From: Ciborinia camelliae
Lineage: Eukaryota; Ascomycota; Leotiomycetes; Helotiales; Sclerotiniaceae
Direction: 5' to 3'
Length of the DNA stretch: 64,000 nt
Assembly (NCBI GenBank): GCA_025890175.1
Contig: JANPYM010000015.1
Location: 714,270 to 778,269, forward strand
The notes below the pieces were generated by a model. It searched no databases, was not told the origin of the DNA, and saw only the letters and a list, made by a program, of their open reading frames with translations. The position numbers were made by a program, and so were the translations under genes. Positions 33,334 to 43,623 of the stretch are shown one piece after another. Each line of letters starts with the position of its first letter. Position 1 is the stretch's first letter.

Positions 33334-36300
33334 GTGATTTACTTTTGGGGGATAGTGTGTGGAAGTTGCAAGGTTGGAAAGCCTGCTCTTCAACGATTTA
33401 TGGGGAAAGATTATAGAGATACCCTACCTACTATAGAAACGACCCGACCCGTAGGGCGTAACTTGATATGAAAATTCAACATTTGTAACTATTTTTGATT
33501 TTTAGAGCCGGTTTCTCGACACCATATTTTCTTGTTAAATACCTACCTACCTACCTACTTACCTATCAAATGTAGCGTCACCCAATGGCATAATCGGGTT
33601 AATAAGACAGGGTTTTTGTCATTTCCTGAAACGGAGGACCGAGACTGTCTGACCGAACCGATCGGCCTTGAGGTGAGGTGCAGGCTCAGCAAGCTAGCGA
33701 GCTCGCTTTCATTTATATCATCGATGCAAATATAATGTAATGCAAATATGTAAGATTGATTACCGTACCTACCTACCTATGTAAATATGTAAATATCCAT
33801 GCCATGCGGTGAAGTTTTCTTTTCTTTTTTTTTCTTTTTTTAGATCGTGGGTAGGTGGGTAGGGACTACTAGGGAGGGAGGTAGGTAGGTAGATGTTTGG
33901 CGTGATTTTTTTTTTTTTCGGAGTTTGGTGGGAGGGTTGGTAGGTTGAGGAGGTGGGGAAGGGAGGGAAGAAGGGAAGAAGTAGAAGGGAAGAAGGGAAG
34001 AAGTAGAAGGGATGGAAGGGAGATAGGGAGGTAGAATAAATAACGAAATATGTTGGTGAGGCTAGTGATGTTAGGGATGCCATCCATCAGTTGGGGAACG
34101 GAGGATGTGGATGTGGATGTGGTAAGAAGAGTATGTATGGAGTAGATGGAAGGGAAGGGTGAAGGGAAATTACAGATTTACAGATTTATAAATTCGTAGA
34201 TTTACAGATTCATAGATTTACAGATTCATAGATTTACAGATTCATAGATTTACAGATTCATAGATTTACAGATTCATAGATTTACAGATTCATAGATTTA
34301 CAGATTCATAGATTTACAGATTCATAGATTTACAGATTCATAGATTTACAGACTCCCGTCATCGGGAATAGATGCAGGTGGTGGAACTTGGTTGGAAAGG
34401 CCTGGGATAATGGGAGAGAGGGAGCTTGGGAGCCTGGGAGGGAGGGGTATGGGATTATGGGATAATGGGACTCGAGAGTGTTCAGTGCTTAGTGGTGGAA
34501 TTTGCGGGATAGGGATCGGGGAAGATGGGGATGGGGCGTTTGGTTGTGTGGATGGGTGGATGGATGGGTGGATGGATGGGTGGATGTTTGTTTCCGTTAA
34601 CTTGTACTCGAGTAGGTACTAGGTAGGTAGGTAGATAGGGATTCCAAAATATATATAAATAGAAATTGAATCATGTAATGAATGGATTATTGATTATTAT
34701 CATTATTATTTTTTATGAATGGTGATTGATAATTGACGGAAATGATGGGAATAATGATTAGTAGATTGGATCTTATGGATTGGAACTTATGAACTGGAGG
34801 GTGATAAACTTTTGGGGGAGGGAGGGGTAAATTATAACCTGAATAGGTTGATGGTCCCCGGGGTTATGAATTAATTGACGGATGAATGGATGGATGGATA
34901 TGCGAGTACGACTGGGTAGGTAAGTGGCAAGCAGTATCATATCTTAAATATAGAAATTTCCAAGGCTGTCTGTCGGTAAGGTTACTTACTTACTGTCTGT
35001 AAGTAGCAGGTACCAAAGGTACCTGCGTAGAATGCTCGAGGCAATAATCTCGTGCATACTTTTCGTACACTTTCATATCTACCTACCTACTATTGATTAC
35101 CTATATATAGGTAAGAGTAGAGACGGGAGGAGCTTCGGATATGATTCTTTATTCATATGAAGTAGGTAGTAGGTAGTTTTCTCCAGTACCGGCCGGTATC
35201 TGAAAGATCTATTATTATTACTCCGTATTGGATTCAAATGGATACTGTATTAGATCTTTGCTATCAATAGACAATCAAACGACAGTTGTCCAAGCTTCTT
35301 TTGATCATGGAGGAATGATTGGAGATGGATTGAGATTGATAAAGAGTTGAGATGGCCCTGGAGAGAGATATTATGCTGGGTCTGGTCGAAAGGCAAGAAG
35401 GGTTTGGTTACTCGAGATTCAAGAAGTGGTACTTGTGGCACGTAGATGGATAAATGGATGGATGTTCCAATGCCGCCAAGTCCGTGCTGAAATTCGAAGG
35501 GAAGGAAAATGGGTAAATCACGGTTTGGTGCTTACTGGTGCTTACAAGTTACAGTCTGGTACTTTATGTTGATAACCGCCCGAGCTAATCTTCGCTAATG
35601 CGGAAAGGCTGGGGGAGATGTTGCTGTTTTAATAATAAGAAATTATGAGAACGAATCAATCGAATCAATCAAATAAATGAACACAACCAAATTTCGGAAT
35701 TTAATATTCAGATTGTAACTAATCGTTATCTATTAGGCTATTACTTATCTCCTCTCCCTGATTATTCATCGTGCACACCATGTAAGATTTTAAAAGCAGC
35801 ATGCAACACCACGAACGAATCATAGCCGAAAGAAGCAATTTTCAATCTCACTCGCATATGTTTCCTACAAGCATTCACATCGGCTTTCTCCAATCAAATC
35901 CTGGTTCGGGGCTTTTCACACCACATCGATCATTCATCGATATGCAGGAGCAGGAACAAAGAGGTGAGCCAGGGAAGTATTGGAGGGAATTGGCATCCCC
36001 CCGCTCTGCAAATCATCGAGTTCGACTTGGTTGGAAAATGGCCCTGGGTAGGTGGTGGGCGCCAAAAAAAGAGATGAGAGATGGTCATTCGAGGATTGAT
36101 GGAATCAAGGTGCCCTATGTACTCATTTGCTTCTGGGTCGTGTGTAATTTTTGCTTGCAATTTTCTATCTTCTGTCGTTTTACGTTTTTCTCTCGTTCTC
36201 TATTCACACGTCTCTTTCTTGTATGTTTGATGTTCCTCTTGTGGCTGAATACCAACGAACCTCGAATCATTTATATTACATCTCACTCAGCCTTGTGTTG

Positions 36301-36861
36301 AGGCCGCAGTCTTGCCCCCAACGATTGAGACAATACATCTACCGGTAGAACCACACTTTCTACTTCTGTTTAGTTCGTGCAGGTTGAAAAACGCATCTCT
36401 GATGCACACTACCAGCGGGCGTCTATTTTGGTCCAAATATCTGTAAGGTTAGACCCCACCATTATCCAGTTATATTCTTTCCCTTCAGTGCGAGGTTAGT
36501 TTTTGGCCACTAGGTGTCCACTATCCTGGTCTAAATTTGGTCTACAAGTCATATCATTGCTCCCCATCTCCCGCTTTCTTCAGATCGTCGTACGTAGCCT
36601 GGAATTTGACGTTCAATTTCTTGTTTTGTCGTTGTTGCGCGCGCTACACAAAACCCTACGGGCTCCCTCCTCTTCAAGACCTATTTTGTCTTTTCTTCTC
36701 TCTTGGTAGCTGGTCTCTAATTGTACAACCTCCTCTTCTTTCGACTTTTTTTTCTTGCGTGCGCTTCCATTGACAAAGCTCTGGTCAAGTCTCTTTTGGC
36801 CTTACGATATACTCGAGCAACTTGCGTCAACTTGTCCTTCCTTTCTTTTCAGTTAATCACA
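33334..36861. repeat. 3.5-kb intergenic region rich in simple repeats
   Basis: Contains ACCTACCT tracts (33540-33560, 33763-33782), a purine-rich GGGAAGAAG region (33950-34035), the 16-bp minisatellite listed separately, GGATGGATGGGT runs (34549-34585) and AGGTAGGTAG (34620-34637). A 166-codon frame at 35801-36301 has a hydrophobic C-terminal half (CFWVVCNFCLQFSIFCRF) but no family match or splice context. It may be chance or part of the leader of the downstream gene. Pyrimidine-rich DNA at 36700-36850 fits a promoter and leader. Confidence 0.6.
34201..34350. repeat. 16-bp minisatellite, about 9 copies
   Basis: Unit TTCATAGATTTACAGA repeated head-to-tail with almost no variation. A degraded start (GATTTACAGATTTATAAATTCG) lies at 34170-34200. 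It is non-coding, and 16 bp is not a multiple of three. Confidence 0.95.
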
Positions 36862-38552
36862 ATGTCATGTTAGTAGTCTGACTGTTAGATGTGTTGATGA
36901 TCAACTCACTCATTGTTCTATATAGCACCACCAACAAACAAGAGGCGTCCACCTCCTCTCACACAGCCACGATCCTCTAGCGATTCATCTACAGCCTCTT
37001 CTGAGTCATCGCTGAAGGTACCTCGAACACCACGATTCGCAGAAGCGACCACTGTATATTCTCCAGTAGACGATAAGAGGTCACCATTTGCAGACCCTCC
37101 AAGAACAGCAGACTCACAAGCCCAAACCCAAAAAACACAGGCATACATGGCACAATCACAACCTTCCGATATTGGCTTCGGCTACATATCGGAAAACCAA
37201 AGGCAATCTCAAGGAGTCCCAGTCGAGATGCCTCTTACTCCATCATCACCATTAAAGAGTGCATTGAGGGTTCCCGGTACACCGGGAAGGATGATGAACC
37301 CACTAAGTCCGACATTCCGAGAAGAGCAGGTTTTGGAGAAGCATGAGGAAATGACCGAAAAGGAGCAAGCCAAGGATTTGGTACGAAATGATGGAATTCG
37401 ATCTTCTTGATTCATACTAACAATTGAATAGAAAGTCAAGACTAGAGTCAGGATAGCTAAGCTACTACTAAGATGTGTAAATTTTAGCTGCAGTTTAATC
37501 GTCCTTGCCATGCTCGCAACAACTTTCAGCATCTTCAATGCAACCAGAGCACTACCGGCCCGAAACAATCTTCCCGCTTGGGCTGATGGTACCAAGACTT
37601 GGCCTCAAAAGGTCGTTCTATCTGTATCCTGCGTATCGCTCGCACTGTGTCTAGTCGTCTTTTACAATTATTGGAGAGGAGGACACAAGCGCGCCGAGAA
37701 AGTGGCAGTTTATTATACTCTCTTCGCAGTCGCCTACTTTATCTTCAGCACGGTCATGTGGGCATTAGCAGCTGGTATTCTTCAGGGAGCAAGGAATAGT
37801 GGAAACAATAAGGATATTTGGGGCTGGTCATGTGTCGACAACAAAAGACGTGAACTATTTCAAGAAAAAGTAGACTATGCCCTAGTTTGCCGATTGCAAG
37901 TAGGTCAACCACCCCCTAACTTTCACCCCCATCAATTCTAACAACCCTAACCTAGTCCTGGTCTCTCGTCTGCTGCATCATCGAAATCGTGCTCGAATCC
38001 ATCACCATCGCCATCTACGGCGTCGTCTTCTACCGCTACTACTCCAAACAACGCCTCCGCAAATCCATGGCCATCCGCGACCGCGCGCGTTCAGATCTCT
38101 ACCTCGCCCAGCTCCGCACCCAGTCCGCGCCCAACACTCCCGGCTTCGGTCCGCGGAGCCCGAGCTACTCCCAATACGCGAAATCCCCGCGGTTCCCTCC
38201 GGGGGCGTATCAGGGTGGTCCGGAGGCCGAGGAGGGTCTTGCCGCCCAGACGAGATTCGTCGAGGCGAATCCCGGACTGAGGAATCAGGTTAAACCGTTT
38301 ACTCTCCAGGCGCCTCCTATCAAGGTGCAAAGCGCAACGCCGAAAATTTCGCAGGGCGGATTCGATGCTCTTGCTCCTCCGCCACCCCCATCGCAACAAC
38401 AACAACAACAACCATCACACCGCGTGGTCGAACATGTGGATGCGGCGCCTGGCGAACAGACGTATGCGAGCGTGCCTATTCCGGGCGCATATGCGAGTCC
38501 CTTGTCGAGTCCCGGGGCCGTGCCGCAGGGGTTTCAGAGTATGGGGAGATAG
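36862..38552 (+). CDS. Four-TM MARVEL-like membrane protein, 508 aa
   Basis: Four exons: 36862-36868, 36926-37380, 37432-37899, 37956-38552. The first exon is only 7 bp (Met-Ser and one base). Its splice to SPPTNKRRPPPLTQ is supported by a clean GTTAGT donor, a TATAG acceptor and frame agreement at every later junction. Residues 1-160 are Ser/Thr/Pro-rich and probably cytosolic and phosphorylated. Four membrane helices follow at about 165-189, 215-235, 245-271 and 313-337, spaced as in MARVEL-domain proteins. The loop between helices 3 and 4 has a single Cys (WSCVDNKR). The C-terminal ~170 residues are Pro/Gln-rich with a polyglutamine stretch around 38395-38411. Filamentous fungi have conserved proteins of this layout; some MARVEL proteins organise plasma-membrane domains, but that role is not shown here. 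Confidence 0.8.
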
Positions 38553-39334
38553 ATGGGATTGGGCAGATTGATGATGGATTGATTGGTTGATTTGTAGATA
38601 CATTAAATAATTTCACTTTGTTGGGAGGGGGATTGGGGTTGGGGCTGGATTGGGGTTGGGGCTGGATTGGGATTGGGTATGGATTGGATTGGGTTGGGTA
38701 GGGGCAGCCTTTTGAATTGAGCTTGGAAGGGAATCAATCGGGGACTTCTGGTTCGGGTGCTACTGTGCCTACCTATTTTATTTTGTTGTTGTTGTTGTTG
38801 TTGTCTTGTGGGATTTGACATAACATGATAGATACAACATGACTTATTTTATATTTTATATTTTACGTTACGTTATGTTACTTGCCATTGATTTTCTTTT
38901 GTTTTCTTTTTGTTTTCTTTTTTCCTGTTACTTTTTTGATTGAGTTTGGGGGGATGAACGAAGAGATGGATGGATGGAAGATCCTCCAAATCACCATATG
39001 CTGCGCTGCGATCTGTGGTCTGCGGTTGGCGGTTGGCGGTCATTTTTTACCTGTTGATTCGGTATGGGGCTGATGGTGAAGCTGAAGGTGGAGGTTGATG
39101 GTGAAAGTGAAGGTTGCTGATGGGAGTGATATACATACCTATATACCTAGCTAGGTAACCAGGTAGTAAGTATGCTATAGTAACTTAGTAAGTATGTTGT
39201 AGGATGAAGAATGAATGGATGAGTGAGCAGATGAGTGGATGGATGAATGGATGTATGAATGAATGGATGTATGAATGAGCGGATGAAGAATGGATGAGTG
39301 GATATGTATAGTGGATTCTAGTCGAGTTTATTTA

Positions 39335-39480
39335 TAGGAGGGAGACTATTTAGGAGGGAGACTATTTAGGAGGGAGGCTACTTGGGAGGGAGACTATTTA
39401 GGAGGGAGACTATTTAGGAGGGAGACTATTTAGGAGGGAGACTATTTAGGAGGGAGGCTAGGAGGGAGACTATTTAGGAG
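39335..39480. repeat. 16-bp minisatellite GGAGGGAGACTATTTA
   Basis: About nine head-to-tail copies with a few variants (GGCTACTTGGGAG, and one shortened unit near 39456). It ends directly at a short CTCCTCCTCTCC tract that is the partial reverse complement of the unit. Confidence 0.9.
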
Positions 39481-39569
39481 ACTCCTCCTCTCCTCCTCTC
39501 TTCCCAACTCCCAACTCCCAAGTCCCAAGTTCCCACCAACCCCGGTAGTTCCAGTTGTATAATATACTA

Positions 39570-39745
39570 CCGGAAGAGGAAGAGGAAGAGGAAGAGGAAG
39601 GGGAAGAGGAAGAGGAAGGGGAAGAGGAAGAGGAAGGGGAAGAGGAAGAGGAAGGGGAAGAGGAAGAGGAAGGGGAAGAGGAAGAGGAAGGGGAAGAGGA
39701 AGAGGAAGGGGAAGAGGAAGAGGAAGGGGAAGAGGAAGAGGAAGA
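39570..39745. repeat. 18-bp purine minisatellite GAAGAGGAAGAGGAAGGG
   Basis: About nine near-perfect units of pure G/A on the plus strand, a homopurine-homopyrimidine array. Because 18 is a multiple of three, long chance frames run through it on both strands (EEEEEG on plus, SSSSSP on minus). They lack conserved flanks and are not called as genes. Confidence 0.95.
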
Positions 39746-40355
39746 CTTCATGTATTTACATATTAGCCTTCTACATACTATATATATATGTATAAGGTAC
39801 TGACAATGAGTGAGTGAGTGAGTGATTGCATTACCGTAGGGGCTTGATGTTAATGATAGATTTCTAGTTATTTCGGGTTTCCGGTACCTAGTATCACATG
39901 TACTGAAATCTAGATAAAGAAACCCATTGGACACAATAGATGCAATCATCCAGGCAGTTCAAGCCAGACAAAACATGAATGCAAAAATCGAGTTCTTTTT
40001 CATTGAATAGGTAGGTAGGTATCAGCTCAGCTCGTTCGTAATAGCATGATGCATCTCTCAGTCAACTGTTTGTATGCCTGCCTGCCTGCCTTGCTCTCCC
40101 ATAGGTATAATAGCATTCATAAACGCATGGCAGAAAACGCGCCTTCTGATATCTTTTATGATCCACCACTCCACTCCCCTCCACTCCAGTCCGCTCCATC
40201 ATCTGTTGCGGCTTCAAACCTAGACCCATTGTAAGATACTAGTACAGTCTTTGCAAAAGAAAGAAGAAGTTCTCTGTCCTCCATCCCCCATCCCCCAAAC
40301 ACCTTGTATGTGTTCTCGCAACTCTGTCCTCTTAGTTCACTGTGAATTCGACAAT

Positions 40356-41259
40356 TTATTTCCCGACGGCCTTCTCGACCTTGCTCTCAGCCTTCTTGAC
40401 AGCCTCTACAACACTCTCCTTAACACTCTCAACACCACTTCCAATCTTTGCCTTGGCCTCCGCCTCCTTGCCTCCCCATTGATGATATTGCATCCACCTA
40501 TAACCCTGAGTGAGTTGTGCGCCTTCGTTTACGAAGTGGCAGAGGAAGAGGAGGGGGTTGAGTGGAGTGACGGCGAGAGAGTAGCGCATGAAGGTTGCGG
40601 AGTAGATGCAGAGAGCTAGAGTCATCTTCCCTGAGATTCTGCAGTGCGAGGGATTAGTTAGAATTTTATTTTTGTGGGAAGAGAGAAAGGGATAAGAGGG
40701 AAGAAAGACGAGGGAAAGTTTTATAAATACGTACAAATCGGGACTCTTCTGTGTGTCCATGACAGCTGCAACGGGAATACCGAAGTTGGAGACGGGTCCC
40801 CAGAAATCTGTCGTGTGTGTTCATCAGCGATCAATTCATCCAATCAATCCATATATTCTGTTGGATTCTCTCGCTGCCCATGCTCCATCAATCATCCATC
40901 ATCCATCATCCAACCTTCTCTCCAACCCACCAATTCCCCACCCAACCCTCTCACCTTCACCCTCATCCTCACCCCAATTTCCTTCCACCTCCATCTTCAC
41001 CTCCAATCCAACCGAATCCAATCCAACCCAATCCGCCCCAACCCAACCCAACCTAATCCGCCCCAATCCAGCTCAACCCACCCAAACAACTCCCACCATC
41101 CCACCCCTCAGCGTCCGCGAACACAACCCGCAAGCTAAGCACATCCCCCATAAAAAAATCCGAAAATAAAAAAATCCCAAACTTACGAGTAGAACAGACA
41201 TAGCTGACAGCAGGATTGCTGCGAATCTTCGCATTGATAGCCTTAACCAACGCAGCCAT
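40356..41259 (-). CDS. MPC1: Mitochondrial pyruvate carrier subunit MPC1, 142 aa
   Basis: Three exons (41259-41187, 40807-40735, 40638-40356). The protein starts MAALVKAINAKIRSNPAVSY, and the first splice gives CSTHFWGPVSNFGIPVAA, the signature STHFWGPVxNxGIPxA of MPC1. The second splice gives [24 protein letters not shown], followed by the last helix LLFLCHFVNEGAQLTQGYRW. MPC1 pairs with MPC2/3 in the inner mitochondrial membrane to import pyruvate. The C-terminal ~35 residues are Lys/Glu/Ala-rich and extend beyond the core. This is common in filamentous fungi and probably faces the matrix or intermembrane space. The introns are longer than average (379 and 96 bp). The first contains CCAAC-rich low-complexity DNA. 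The gene appears intact. Confidence 0.95.
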
Positions 41260-41850
41260 CGTGAGGGATGGTTTGAGGTGATACGGAAGGTGATGTGTGG
41301 TGTGTTGATATTCGGGCGGGTAACAGAGAGTTTTGATCAATGGAACGGACGGAGCTGCGTTCGGGTTTACCCTGACTTTGTCCGAGATCGATGTCACGTG
41401 GTGATAGGATTGGAATTTGGGGATGGGATGAGAAGAGGTGATGATTACAGGTAGGTTTGTTTTGATGAAGGTTGATATGATGTGAGTGGGATACAAGATA
41501 TGATATGACATATAAGATGAAAGAATGAGCAAAATTATAGAGTCCTTGGGACTCAATTAGCGTTGTCGCTTTTGTTTGCCTGCTTTTATGCTACAAATTT
41601 GCGAATTTTGGTATGTAAAGTCAGAAGCCACCCCTCAACGCCTTTACTGATTGAATTTAACCTTCTTTGCATTGCCCCTGTCATGCGTATCCATAAGCTT
41701 CCTCTGGATATCTCATCTTTTATTCCTTCGCCAATCTTCACGTCCTATATGTTATCGATGATCCATCGGATTGTATGCAAGATTCCCCTTTAAGAATAGT
41801 CCATAAGATGCGAGCTGGCATGATCGTGGAACCCATTACCCTTCAGACGT
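41260..41850. other. Intergenic, MPC1 promoter and SmB 3' flank
   Basis: About 590 bp with no gene. It holds the promoter of MPC1 and the 3' end of the SmB gene, transcribed in the same direction. Confidence 0.5.
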
Positions 41851-42632
41851 CTACCTGCGAGGAGGAGCAAATCCTGGTGGGGGACCACCCGCGGGATTGA
41901 ATCCGCCCGGGAAGCCTGGAGGAGGAAATCCACCGCCAAATCCTGAAGGTGGTGCACCGCGTCCAAATGGCGGAGGAGCTGGCATACCGGGGAAACCACC
42001 CACACCCGCAGCAGGGCCAGCCAAACCACCTCTTCCAGCAGCCGGTCTCGCAATACCAGTTCCAGCAGCCATGGCAGCCGATGGTACAGCACCTCCTGGA
42101 GCACTGGCGCCTAATCGAGCACTGGGATCCGCTGGTGGTGGTGATTCGACAGATAGAGAAATAACATGTGTGCCTCGAACAATCGTAAGACCTAAGGTGC
42201 GCTTTTCTTCGGTTTCGACAATAGATGGTGTTGCGGAACTAGCTCCAGGGGCGGTTGTAGCTTTGGGTGCCTTGCGCTTGACGCGTCTGAACTCCTCGGT
42301 ATCGGCGAGAACGAGGTTCATGTGCTGTTAAATAGTTAGTATTAATCATTCTAATTTCTGCTTGAGTCGGACCTTATCAAATGCCAACATCTGTCCCACC
42401 ATTTGGCGTCCATCATTCATAGTCACTCTCATCCGGTAATTGATCTATAACCCAGTCAGTCCGTATTTATAGTCGTAATGATCGCGCAGAGTTGGAAGAG
42501 CTGCATTGAAGGGTGTTACATACGAGACCGGCCTGTAGAAAGAGTGAAAGTCAGCCTATAATGTCAACACAAGCTTGTAATGGTTTTCAGAAGGGGTATT
42601 AAACTCACCATCTTTCCTTGCTTGTTCGCCAT
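41851..42632 (-). CDS. SMB1: Small nuclear ribonucleoprotein SmB/SmN, 192 aa
   Basis: Four exons: 42632-42609, 42532-42524, 42444-42373 and 42324-41851. The second exon is a 9-bp microexon coding Ala-Gly-Leu. Spliced, the protein begins MANKQGKMAGLINYRMR and continues VTMNDGRQMVGQMLAFDKHMNLVLADTEEF, which are the Sm1 motif and its Asp-Gly-Arg turn. RGTHVISLSVESPPP is the Sm2 motif. The C-terminal tail is Gly/Pro/Ala-rich, with repeated FPPPGFPGG-like elements, as in other SmB proteins, where it contacts U1 snRNP partners. SmB is a core ring subunit of the U1, U2, U4 and U5 snRNPs in the nucleus. The third intron has the unusual donor GTCCGA. The gene is divergent from RPL11 across a 348-bp spacer. 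Confidence 0.93.
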
Positions 42633-42980
42633 GATGACTTTTGAGTGCGCGTTGTTACGGCTCTCTGATTTTCAAAGAATGTGTATAGAAGTTCGATGAC
42701 TTCCTTTGACTCCACAGCTCTATTATAAGTGTATGAGTTCTTGATATGAGGTTCTTCAAGTTCGTCGTTGATGAGGCTGGCTCGAGCTCTCCATGAAAAA
42801 TTGTTTAAGCCTTACACACAAGGCTACAATAAATCCTTAGCGTCGTCGCCCACCCTTTAGGGTTTGAGTTGGCCTTAGCGAAGAACTTTTTTTGAATCTT
42901 TTCGAATTTTCCGCGGAACTTTTGACAATCACGACAGCAACGACAATCCCTCACGACTAATCGTAACAGCATCATTCAAA
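42633..42980. promoter_or_regulatory. Shared divergent promoter of SmB and RPL11
   Basis: A 348-bp spacer between two start codons. It contains ACCCTTTAGGGTTT at about 42852-42865, which has the TTAGGGTTT core of telobox/Tbf1-type sites known from fungal ribosomal-protein promoters. Assigning it to a factor is inference. Confidence 0.55.
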
Positions 42981-43623
42981 ATGGCTGAATCCGGAGACAA
43001 GACCACCAACCCCATGAAGGAGCTTAAAATCCAGAAGCTCGTTCTCAACATCTCTGTCGGAGAATCTGGTGACAGACTTACCCGTGCTGCCAAAGTTTTG
43101 GAACAATTGAGTGGTCAAACCCCAGTTTACAGTATGCATACACCAATTACTTGGATCATCCATTGAATTTCCCTCTAACAATCTTGACTACAGGCAAGGC
43201 CAGATACACTGTCCGTACCTTCGGTATCCGTCGTAACGAAAAGATCGCTGTTCACGTCACCGTCCGTGGCCCAAAGGCTGAGGAAATCTTGGAGCGTGGA
43301 TTGAAGGTCAAGGAATACGAGCTCCGCAAGCGCAACTTCTCCGAGACTGGTAACTTCGGTTTCGGTATCTCCGAACACATCGATCTCGGTATCAAGTACG
43401 ACCCTGCGATCGGTATTTACGGAATGGACTTCTACGCCTGCATGACCCGCCCTGGTGAGCGTGTTGCCAAGCGTCGTCGCTGCAAGTCCTCCATTGGTGC
43501 CAACCACAAGATCAAGCGTGATGAGACCGTCAAGTATGTGTATAATTTCTGGTTGATTTGGTCTCGTGCTAATTTTTTCTACTTAGATGGTTCAAGAACC
43601 GTTTCGAGGGTATCGTCAGATAA
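42981..43623 (+). CDS. RPL11: 60S ribosomal protein L11 (uL5), 175 aa
   Basis: Three exons (42981-43131, 43194-43533, 43587-43623). It starts [20 protein letters not shown] and has [22 protein letters not shown]. After intron 1 come [20 protein letters not shown] and [17 protein letters not shown], then [37 protein letters not shown] and the basic C terminus. The last exon encodes only [12 protein letters not shown]. It is the large-subunit central-protuberance protein that contacts 5S rRNA and is loaded with it during ribosome assembly. Length and all conserved blocks are normal. Codon use is biased toward C-ending codons, as expected for a highly expressed gene. Confidence 0.97.

Larger units (their letters stand above)
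38553..40355. repeat. Intergenic block with several tandem arrays
   Basis: Besides the two arrays listed separately it has GGGGTTGGGGCTGGATT repeats (38628-38680), a (GTT)n tract (38782-38801) and degenerate GGATGAATGA/GGATGTATGA units (39200-39290). No gene is supported. MPC1 and the MARVEL-like gene converge here. Confidence 0.7.

Noticed and set aside
34170..34350. CRISPR-like regular array
   Set aside because: Units are direct head-to-tail copies without spacers, in a eukaryotic context: a minisatellite.
35801..36301. 166-codon plus-strand frame
   Set aside because: Hydrophobic tail and a good ATG, but no family match, no splice links, and it lies in the likely leader/promoter area of the next gene.
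39470..39949. 159-codon Ser/Pro repeat frame and its Glu/Gly partner on the other strand
   Set aside because: Both are produced by the 18-bp minisatellite and have no conserved flanks.
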